From: Pseudanabaenaceae cyanobacterium MP8IB2.15
GTDB taxonomy: Bacteria > Cyanobacteriota > Cyanobacteriia > Pseudanabaenales > Pseudanabaenaceae
NCBI GenBank assembly: GCA_030248825.1
Contig: JARCMB010000179.1
Coordinates: 1 to 5,369, forward strand
Direction: 5' to 3'
Length of the DNA stretch: 5,369 nt
The notes beneath the pieces were generated by a model. It ran no database searches. It saw nothing but the letters and a program-made list of their open reading frames with translations, and had not been told where the DNA came from. Both the position numbers and the translations under genes were made by a program. Positions within the stretch are counted from its first letter, which is position 1, and every line of letters begins with the position of its first letter. This document shows positions 1-5,119 of the stretch, one piece after another.

Positions 1-635
1 CTGAATAGTGAGCCGCCGAATACTCCTGCTACTCCCAACATGTGGAAGGGGTGCATCAGGATGTTGTGCTCGGCTTGGAATACGATCATGAAGTTGAAAG
101 TACCAGAGATACCGAGGGGCATACCGTCAGAGAACGATCCTTGTCCGATTGGGTAGATCAAGAATACTGCGGTTGCTGCTGCGACTGGAGCAGAGTATGC
201 AACTGCGATCCAAGGACGCATACCGAGACGGTAGGATAGTTCCCATTCACGTCCCATGTAGCAGAAGATGCCAATCAAGAAGTGGAATACTACGAGTTGG
301 TAAGGACCACCGTTGTATAGCCATTCGTCGAGGCTGTCTGCTTCCCAGATTGGGTAAAAGTGCAAGCCAATTGCGTTCGATGATGGAACGACTGCGGCGG
401 AAATCATATTGTTTCCGTAGAGCAAGGAACCTGAGACTGGTTCGCGAATGCCGTCGATGTCTACGGGTGGAGCGGCGATGAATGCAATGACGAAGCAGGT
501 GGTAGCAGCAAGTAGGCAAGGTACCATCAGTACGCCGAACCAGCCAATATATAGGCGGTTGTCGGTGCTGGTGATCCACTGGCAGAATTGCTCCCACACG
601 CTGGCGCTTTCGCGTCTTTGAATTGTGGTTGTCAT
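1..635 (-). CDS. psbA: Photosystem II D1 protein, 3' end missing
   Basis: D1 is a core subunit of the photosystem II reaction centre in the thylakoid membrane. It binds P680, pheophytin, the QB plastoquinone and most of the Mn4CaO5 ligands. Translation from the ATG at 633-635 begins MTTTIQRRESASVWEQF and matches D1 with standard numbering: D59, D61, H118 (ChlZ ligand), E130, Y147, Y161 (TyrZ), D170 (Mn ligand), E189, H190 and H198 (P680 ligand). The frame leaves the window after F211, so the iron ligands, QB pocket and C-terminal processing site are not visible. Nothing in the visible part looks like a divergent or rogue D1, because D170 and the other donor-side residues are present. E130, F124 and A153 resemble the high-light isoform. 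Codons strongly favour C-ending forms (TTC, AAC, TAC), as expected of a highly expressed gene. No good Shine-Dalgarno lies near the ATG; an AGGAAAG is about 30 nt upstream. Confidence 0.98.
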   Translation of the reverse strand, partial: MTTTIQRRESASVWEQFCQWITSTDNRLYIGWFGVLMVPCLLAATTCFVIAFIAAPPVDIDGIREPVSGSLLYGNNMISAAVVPSSNAIGLHFYPIWEADSLDEWLYNGGPYQLVVFHFLIGIFCYMGREWELSYRLGMRPWIAVAYSAPVAAATAVFLIYPIGQGSFSDGMPLGISGTFNFMIVFQAEHNILMHPFHMLGVAGVFGGSLF

Positions 636-692
636 GATTACGTATTTGTTGGTTATGTATGTTCTTTCCTGAGCTTGTTTCCCAGTGAATAC

Positions 693-721
693 ATAGTATT
701 AGGTTTATTACTTTTTGTAAA
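693..721 (-). promoter_or_regulatory. psbA promoter, sigma-70 type
   Basis: Read on the minus strand there is a -35 TTTACA at 721-716 and a -10 TACTAT at 698-693, separated by exactly 17 bp. Each box matches its consensus at five or more of six positions by eye. Transcription would start near 686, giving an A/U-rich leader of about 50 nt before the psbA ATG, a length usual for cyanobacterial psbA. The promoter lies in the 142-bp gap between the murB stop and psbA, so psbA need not depend on read-through from the mur genes. The start site is inferred, not measured. Confidence 0.8.
704..721 (-). promoter_or_regulatory. HLR1-like element (candidate RpaB site) overlapping the psbA -35 box
   Basis: HLR1 is described as two direct half-sites (G/T)TTACA(A/T)(A/T) separated by 2 nt, bound by the response regulator RpaB at light-regulated cyanobacterial promoters. 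On the minus strand 721-714 reads TTTACAAA, a perfect half-site. After two bases, 711-704 reads GTAATAAA, which matches six of eight positions. The site covers the -35 box and the start of the spacer, a position that would suit repression under low light. The match is by eye, and A/T-rich sequence makes chance matches possible. Confidence 0.5.
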
Positions 722-747
722 GCTTATTTGCGGCGATTTAGGCTTGA

Positions 748-757
748 CTTTGCAAAG
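748..757. repeat. 10-bp perfect palindrome CTTTGCAAAG upstream of the psbA promoter
   Basis: The sequence reads CTTTGCAAAG on both strands, about 65 bp upstream of the inferred psbA start site and just past the murB stop. A dimeric regulator could bind there, but no known operator is recognised. It is too short, and lacks a T tract, to serve as a murB terminator. A one-mismatch relative, CTTTGCGAAG, occurs at 4939-4948 upstream of the DUF1350 gene. Confidence 0.25.
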
Positions 758-777
758 ATTATGTGTATCAAGATTTC

Positions 778-1710
778 CTAAAAAATGCCGAGCATTCTAA
801 CTTCTGGTTCAAGCAGAATTGACCTCTGCCGTTGCACAGTTTCTTGGACGTGTTGAATTAGTCGAAAAATATCATTGGCAGTAGCACCGCCACAATTGAG
901 CATAAAGTTGGAATGGAGTTCTGCGACTTGAGCATTACCAATCTTGTAGCCTTTTAGTCCTGCTTGTTCGATCAGCTTGGCAGCAGCATGGGGATAGGGG
1001 TTGCGGAATACACTACCGCAACTGGGTAAATGGTAAGGCTGAGTCGTTTGCCTGTACTTGAGATGTTCGCTGGTAGAGGCTGTGATCTTTTCTGGATCGC
1101 CACCCGGTTGCAATTGTAAAGTAGCCCCAGTCACGATATGGCGGCATGAGTCTGGGGTGTCAGGTTTCTCGAAATTCTGAAAAATAGAGGTGCGATAGCT
1201 AAAGCCGAGTTCGTGGGACAGCATTATGGAAGGTTCGCCCGTAATTGAAATTGCCTCAGCACTAATGAGACAATCTGCCGCACAACCACCCTGAGCACCT
1301 GCATTCATTGTGACTAAGCCGCCAACTGTGCCAGGGATGCCCACAGCCCATTCTAAACCTGACCAGCCTTTGGCAGCAGCTTGCCAAGCAATTCTCGCGA
1401 TTGGTTCTCCTGCTGCGGCTGTGATCTGACCAGTTCGATCGTCAAATTGGATGCCACGCAGATGTCTCATACAGATCACTAAGCCAGGTATGCCAGCATC
1501 ACTAATCAGCAGATTACTCCCAGCCCCAAGCAAGGTGAGGGGAAGTTTCTGGTGATTTCGCCAAGCTAGGCTTGCGGCGAGTTCGGTTACGGATGTTGGA
1601 GCCACAAACCATTCAGCTTCACCGCCAACCCGAAAAGAGGTCAAACTTGCTAGAGCGATCGACGATCGAATTTCGATCTCAGATCCAGTCGTAATTACAG
1701 ATGTAGTCAT
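778..1710 (-). CDS. murB: UDP-N-acetylenolpyruvoylglucosamine reductase MurB
   Basis: MurB is a cytoplasmic FAD enzyme that uses NADPH to reduce enolpyruvyl-UDP-GlcNAc to UDP-MurNAc in peptidoglycan precursor synthesis. The 310-residue product has the usual family length and order. It shows the N-terminal SFRVGG segment (25-30), the FAD-binding LLGAGSNLLISD (60-71), GIPGTVGG (124-131) and MNAGAQGG (135-142). The catalytic-region motifs are SYRTS around R173, CGSVFRNP with the proton-donor Ser at S233, and the C-terminal LEPEVR motif whose glutamate (probably E303) completes the site. Nothing essential seems to be missing. The ATG at 1708-1710 follows the murC stop by 24 nt of U-rich sequence without a visible Shine-Dalgarno, so expression probably depends on the murC transcript and translation. 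No strong terminator follows the TAG at 778-780. Confidence 0.96.
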   Translation of the reverse strand: MTTSVITTGSEIEIRSSIALASLTSFRVGGEAEWFVAPTSVTELAASLAWRNHQKLPLTLLGAGSNLLISDAGIPGLVICMRHLRGIQFDDRTGQITAAAGEPIARIAWQAAAKGWSGLEWAVGIPGTVGGLVTMNAGAQGGCAADCLISAEAISITGEPSIMLSHELGFSYRTSIFQNFEKPDTPDSCRHIVTGATLQLQPGGDPEKITASTSEHLKYRQTTQPYHLPSCGSVFRNPYPHAAAKLIEQAGLKGYKIGNAQVAELHSNFMLNCGGATANDIFRLIQHVQETVQRQRSILLEPEVRMLGIF

Positions 1711-1734
1711 TGAAAAAAATAGTAAAAATAAAGG

Positions 1735-3132
1735 CTATTTTTTAGTGGAGCAGTTAGCCATCGCCTCAATTGTTGGGGCAATAATCTGATTGAGATTTCC
1801 TGCCCCCAGAAAGATGGCAAGATCGCCTGACTTGAGGTTCTCGGTCAAGAATGTCTGTACCAATGGCAAGGATGGTTGGTAAGAGACATGGGGATGAGTG
1901 GCGGCGATTGCTGCTGCTACCTGTGCACCCGTAATACTGCCATCATCTTTTTCGCCTGCGGCATAAATGTCGGTGACAACAACAGTATCAGCGTCACCAA
2001 AGGCTTGACTAAAGTCAGAAAGCAATGTCTGGGTACGACTGTAACGATGGGGCTGGAAGATCGCCACGATTTTACTTTGAGTTTTATTTTGACTTTGAAG
2101 TCGAGCGGAGGACAAAGTGGCGCGAATTTCACTAGGATGATGGGCGTAGTCATCCACGAATACAATGCCAGACTGATTGCCTTTAAGTTCAAATCTGCGA
2201 CTGGCTCCTATAAATTCTGCCATTGCAGCCACGATCGAAGACCATTCAATCTCTGCATAACGAGCGATCGAGATCGCAGCTAGAGCATTGCTAAGATTAT
2301 GTTTGCCAAGAATTCGCAGTTCGATTTGGCCGAGAATTTCGCCTTTTTCGACAATTGTGGCGACTGTGCCGTTGGCGTTGTATTGCACATTGGTGGGATA
2401 GTAGTCAGCATTTTTGGCGGCTGACAGGCTGTAGGTAATGTCAGGCTGAATATGCGCGCAGATGTTGGGATCGTCAATACAGGCAACCAGAATGTCACAC
2501 TGCTTGGCAAAGGTTTGAAATGTCTCGACTACCTGTTCTAAGTTCTGATAATGATCGGGGTGATCGAGTTCGATATTAGTGATCGCGCCTAAGTGGGGAT
2601 GGAACTTTACGAGTGAGCCATCTGATTCATCAGCTTCGGCAATTAAATATTTGCTTTTGCCCATTCTGGCATTGCCTTTCCAAGCACTAACTTCGCCGCC
2701 GACAATAATCGTGGGGTCTAGCCCTGCTTTAAGAAAAAGATATGCCGTGAGGCTACTTGTGGTGGTTTTGCCATGTGTACCAGCGACCGCGATGCCTTCA
2801 AATTGGCTAATTAGGGCGGCAAGGACATCTGAACGATGAAAAATTGGCAAGTCAAGCGCTTTGGCTGCTTGAAATTCAGGGTTTCGATCGCTGATTGCGG
2901 TTGAACAAATAATCTGAGGTTGGGCAAGTGCACTGATATTGTCAGCACTTTGTCCCTCATAGATAATCACTCCCAAATCTTGCAACTGAGAGGTAATGCG
3001 ATTTTGGTTAAGGTCAGAGCCAGAAACTGCGTAGCCCTGCTTTACCAACACATGAGCAATTGCCGACATGCCAATGCCGCCAATGCCAATGAAATGAAAT
3101 GGTCTACCGCTGAAATCGATCAGACCCAGCAT
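1735..3132 (-). CDS. murC: UDP-N-acetylmuramate--L-alanine ligase MurC
   Basis: MurC adds L-alanine to UDP-MurNAc with ATP, the first amino-acid step of the peptidoglycan stem peptide, in the cytoplasm. From the chosen ATG the product has 465 residues. It shows the N-terminal Rossmann motif FIGIGGIGMSA (14-24) for UDP-MurNAc, the ATP P-loop AGTHGKTTT (117-125), EADESDGS (166-173), the Mur-ligase NIELDHPDHY (186-195), GKHNLSNA (276-283), RRFELKG (312-318), DDYAHHPSEI (327-336) and FQPHRYSRT (359-367). All are typical of an intact enzyme. The frame stays open upstream to a TTG at 3156, but the ATG at 3130-3132 is preferred: it has AAGGAG 5 nt upstream and begins just before the Rossmann motif. 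murB follows after 24 nt, a common pairing. The order of the genes is the reverse of the pathway order, since MurB acts before MurC. Confidence 0.97.
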   Translation of the reverse strand: MLGLIDFSGRPFHFIGIGGIGMSAIAHVLVKQGYAVSGSDLNQNRITSQLQDLGVIIYEGQSADNISALAQPQIICSTAISDRNPEFQAAKALDLPIFHRSDVLAALISQFEGIAVAGTHGKTTTSSLTAYLFLKAGLDPTIIVGGEVSAWKGNARMGKSKYLIAEADESDGSLVKFHPHLGAITNIELDHPDHYQNLEQVVETFQTFAKQCDILVACIDDPNICAHIQPDITYSLSAAKNADYYPTNVQYNANGTVATIVEKGEILGQIELRILGKHNLSNALAAISIARYAEIEWSSIVAAMAEFIGASRRFELKGNQSGIVFVDDYAHHPSEIRATLSSARLQSQNKTQSKIVAIFQPHRYSRTQTLLSDFSQAFGDADTVVVTDIYAAGEKDDGSITGAQVAAAIAATHPHVSYQPSLPLVQTFLTENLKSGDLAIFLGAGNLNQIIAPTIEAMANCSTKK

Positions 3133-3137
3133 CTCAA

Positions 3138-3143
3138 CTCCTT
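3138..3143 (-). promoter_or_regulatory. Shine-Dalgarno that sets the murC start
   Basis: On the minus strand AAGGAG lies 5 nt before the ATG at 3132-3130. It is the clearest ribosome binding site on this strand and argues for the 465-residue MurC. The longer reading from the in-frame TTG at 3156 would begin almost at the inferred transcription start. Confidence 0.8.
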
Positions 3144-3164
3144 TTGCCACCCACAACGTGCGAT

Positions 3165-3194
3165 ATCATAGCAAGAATTCTGGCATTGTTTCAT
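3165..3194 (-). promoter_or_regulatory. Candidate murC-murB promoter with extended -10
   Basis: On the minus strand TGCTATGAT (3173-3165) forms an extended -10, with TATGAT at 3170-3165. A weak -35, ATGAAA at 3194-3189, lies 18 bp upstream and matches TTGACA at four of six positions. Transcription would start near 3158, leaving a leader of about 25 nt that contains the Shine-Dalgarno. The promoter sits in the 161-bp gap after pheA, and I see no intrinsic terminator for pheA in that gap. Read-through from the pheA unit is therefore also possible. Confidence 0.5.
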
Positions 3195-3242
3195 GTTTAT
3201 CCCAATTGACCTATTAAATGTAGTGATGACTGAAATATTTGC

Positions 3243-3266
3243 GTAACGTTCCAACTGGACTGTAAC
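3243..3266. repeat. Direct repeat GTAAC flanking a short inverted repeat, upstream of murC
   Basis: GTAAC occurs at 3243-3247 and again at 3262-3266, a 19-bp spacing. Between them lie the arms TCCA (3250-3253) and TGGA (3256-3259) around a 2-bp centre. The element lies about 50 to 70 bp upstream of the candidate murC -35. The spacing of about two helical turns would suit an operator, but no known motif matches and the parts are short enough to be chance. Confidence 0.2.
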
Positions 3267-3293
3267 CACCTTGCCGTCTGGATTAGGACGAAA

Positions 3294-4130
3294 TTAGGGC
3301 TGGATGATCGCGTAACTGCCAAAAATTTTTAAGGTTTCTGCTAAAGGTGTTAAAGCCTCGATCGCCTCCTGCATTCTCGGATCTTCGATCGCCGCTTCGA
3401 CATCGGCAAAGAAAATATAGTCACCGAGCGATCTCCTTGACGGTCGAGATTCAATCCGACTGAGGTTAATGCCACGACTGGAGAAAATTGACAATGGCTG
3501 CACTAATGCCCCAGGAGCGTTTTGTTTAAAGCTAAAGGCCAGTGAAGTATGACCACCTGTAGTAGTTGGCGGCGTGAGGGCTAACACCCAAAAGCGGGTG
3601 CAATTGTTGGGATGATCGTTAATCGGGAAAGCCAGAATCGGCAAATTATAGAGTTCGGCAGCCCGTTGTGAGGCGATCGAGGCCAATGTCTGATTTTCGG
3701 CAATTAGTGGCAGTTTCTCGGCATTGGAGTTAGCAGGAATCAGTTCGGCCTTGGGCAAAAATTCCTCCAACCACTGCTGACACTGAGCTAGGGCCTGAGG
3801 ATGTGAATAAACTGCTTGAATTCGATCGAGGGTTTGAGCGCAAGTAATTAGGGCATGATTAATCGGCATCACTAGGGCTTCTTGGATTTGGAGCTGATCC
3901 CACTGCCACAACCCATCCAGTGTCATCGTTACACTGCCCTGAATTGAATTTTCCACAGGCACAACCGCATAATTCAAACCATCTTGAGCTACGGCTTTAA
4001 GCGTTTGCGAGATCGTGGGATAAGGGCAAAGCTGTGACTCTGATTCCAGCCATTTATGCAGCTTGACATAGCTCTGCGCGGCTGATTCAGCGTAAGTTCC
4101 AGGCGGGCCAAGATAGGCAACGGCAATCAT
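3294..4130 (-). CDS. pheA: Prephenate dehydratase (monofunctional, with ACT domain)
   Basis: This enzyme decarboxylates and dehydrates prephenate to phenylpyruvate, the committed step toward phenylalanine. The 278-residue protein has the usual length of a monofunctional PDT and is not fused to chorismate mutase. The catalytic domain (about 2-182) shows AYLGPPGTYAESA at the N-terminus, VPVENSIQGSV (57-67), YSHPQALAQC (108-117) and NNCTRF (175-180), whose Thr178 belongs to the TRF motif essential in the family. The C-terminal ACT domain (about 194-275) has GALV (207-210) and the phenylalanine-binding ESRP (227-230), so feedback inhibition by phenylalanine is likely. The ATG at 4130 starts just before the conserved LGPPGTY segment and overlaps the TGA of the upstream gene as ATGA. 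It has no clear Shine-Dalgarno of its own, which suggests translational coupling. Arogenate dehydratase activity cannot be excluded from sequence. Confidence 0.95.
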   Translation of the reverse strand: MIAVAYLGPPGTYAESAAQSYVKLHKWLESESQLCPYPTISQTLKAVAQDGLNYAVVPVENSIQGSVTMTLDGLWQWDQLQIQEALVMPINHALITCAQTLDRIQAVYSHPQALAQCQQWLEEFLPKAELIPANSNAEKLPLIAENQTLASIASQRAAELYNLPILAFPINDHPNNCTRFWVLALTPPTTTGGHTSLAFSFKQNAPGALVQPLSIFSSRGINLSRIESRPSRRSLGDYIFFADVEAAIEDPRMQEAIEALTPLAETLKIFGSYAIIQP

Positions 4131-4927
4131 AATTTGACCGATTCACGACAAGCAGTTAGCCAACGTAGCAATACTAGCTCAAGTGTTTGAATGTCCTTAG
4201 TCGCGTTTTGTTTCAGCCACTGGGCAAGCGCATCGATCGGCGTAAAGTTACTACCAGCTTGCCAGTTCACATCTGCGCCAACTGCCGTGAGATGATTGCC
4301 AGATAGAGCTTGGACTTTGACCGTGTTGGGGAATTTTCGCTGCAAGAGTTCGGCTAATTCTGGAATCTCGTCGATGTTGTCATCAAAAAATCTGATTAAC
4401 AAATTACGTTGCACTTTGTAATTCTCGGTCACAAGTAGCTTAGTTGCTTCTGGAGAAGGCTCAAATTCCATACTGGACATTTCTGGAATCGTACCAGACA
4501 GTTCCTTAAAAAACGGAATCGATCGATTCGCCGCATAGTTATTGTGAGCAATGAAAATATTTCCCGCCCTTTCATTTGGAAACAGACTATTAGTCAGCAA
4601 ATGCACCTCGCAACCCATGCTATGACCAACGCCAAATACGGGGAAGTAGTCGAGAAAAAGCTTGCTGCGGACTCTTTGGAAAGATTTATGCACATCGATC
4701 GCAATTTGCCTGTGATCGAAAGTATTCGTAAATGGCGTTGCCACCACGACATAACCTCCAGCCGCAAGCTTCTCTAACAGGCGGCTATAGCTAATATGGG
4801 GCGCAGTTGCTAAAAATGCCCCACCCAGAAAATGGATCACTCCATGCGGTTGTGGCGGTGTTAAAACCCAACTTTGTTCGATCTGCTTCCATTCCATAAA
4901 GGTTTGAGGTTTAAAATTTTGAGACAT
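4127..4927 (-). CDS. DUF1350 family alpha/beta-hydrolase-like protein
   Basis: This 266-residue protein of unknown function resembles the DUF1350 family of cyanobacteria and plastids. The N-terminal segment HGVIHFLGGAFLATAP (28-43) and the following YSRLLEKLAAGGYVVVATPF are characteristic. GHSMG (101-105) is an alpha/beta-hydrolase nucleophile elbow with Ser103. The acid may be D182 or D183 in RFFDDNIDE, and the histidine may be H212 in LSGNHLTAVG; this triad is inferred. No signal peptide or membrane segment is evident, so it is probably cytoplasmic. Its TGA overlaps the pheA ATG, so the two are almost certainly co-transcribed and coupled. The start is uncertain: neither the ATG at 4927 nor the internal ATG at 4897 (MEWKQIEQSW) has a Shine-Dalgarno. 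A TAGAAT at 4937-4932 would start a transcript almost at the first ATG, which would favour the internal start if it is a real -10. It has no good -35. Confidence 0.85.
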   Translation of the reverse strand: MSQNFKPQTFMEWKQIEQSWVLTPPQPHGVIHFLGGAFLATAPHISYSRLLEKLAAGGYVVVATPFTNTFDHRQIAIDVHKSFQRVRSKLFLDYFPVFGVGHSMGCEVHLLTNSLFPNERAGNIFIAHNNYAANRSIPFFKELSGTIPEMSSMEFEPSPEATKLLVTENYKVQRNLLIRFFDDNIDEIPELAELLQRKFPNTVKVQALSGNHLTAVGADVNWQAGSNFTPIDALAQWLKQNATKDIQTLELVLLRWLTACRESVKL

Positions 4928-5119
4928 CTAAATTCTAGCTTTGCGAAGTGTTTAGCGTGATTTCCACCGCCACATCAGTTGAGTAATTTATCGACAAACT
5001 GGTAAATAAAGCAGAATATCCAGCTAATTTGCGGAGATCGGTTCAGCTTAATTAAGGAAGATTTATGTGTATTTGGTCAGCTAGAATTGCTTAGCGCCCT
5101 CATACCCACACAAAATCTC
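4928..5119. other. Divergent intergenic region between the DUF1350 gene and the right-edge gene
   Basis: This 192-bp A/T-rich gap must hold the 5' control regions of two divergent genes. Visible elements are the near-palindrome CTTTGCGAAG (4939-4948), the palindrome CTTAATTAAG (5047-5056), TAGAAT boxes facing left (4937-4932) and right (5082-5087) without convincing -35 partners, and a small ORF with a Shine-Dalgarno at 5065-5094. No strong promoter, riboswitch or terminator could be identified on either strand. Confidence 0.6.
5065..5094 (+). CDS. Possible nine-codon leader ORF
   Basis: AAGGAAG at 5054-5060 lies 4 nt before an ATG at 5065, which opens a frame of nine codons (MCIWSARIA) ending in TAG at 5092-5094. 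This is 25 nt before the ATG of the secreted-protein gene, which has no Shine-Dalgarno itself. The small ORF could be a leader peptide whose translation affects the downstream gene. No attenuator hairpin follows. If the TAGAAT at 5082-5087 is the real -10, the ORF would not be on the transcript at all. An SD-ATG pair with a short frame is also expected by chance now and then, so confidence is low. Confidence 0.2.
   Translation: MCIWSARIA

Noticed and set aside
42..597. Open frames inside psbA on both strands (42-239 +, 149-481 +, 247-597 -)
   Set aside because: The psbA frame from 635 leftward matches D1 residue by residue; the others are shadows without recognisable domains.
588..800. Plus-strand frame of 70 codons across the psbA 5' end and promoter
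   Set aside because: It overlaps the psbA start, the promoter and the murB 3' end in antisense, has no clear ribosome site, and its hydrophobic look comes from A/T-rich promoter DNA.
1713..1742. A/T hairpin between murC and murB followed by seven T on the minus strand, resembling a terminator
   Set aside because: The 7-bp stem (1736-1742 with 1724-1730) consists only of A-T pairs and overlaps the murC stop; it is too weak for a credible terminator, and murB needs read-through.
1876..3171. Open frames on either strand within murC (for example 1876-2283 +, 1917-2192 -, 2280-2510 -, 2579-2839 +, 2920-3171 +)
   Set aside because: MurC motifs are continuous in the main frame across the whole interval; these are out-of-frame shadows.
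4544..4777. Plus-strand frame of 77 codons antisense to the DUF1350 gene
   Set aside because: It overlaps the conserved hydrolase motifs in the opposite direction and has no features of its own.
5003..5119. Upstream extension of the right-edge gene to a TTG at 5087
   Set aside because: The frame is open back to 5003 but offers no ATG or GTG and no ribosome site at the TTG; the MKKK start at 5120 gives a normal signal-peptide N-terminus.
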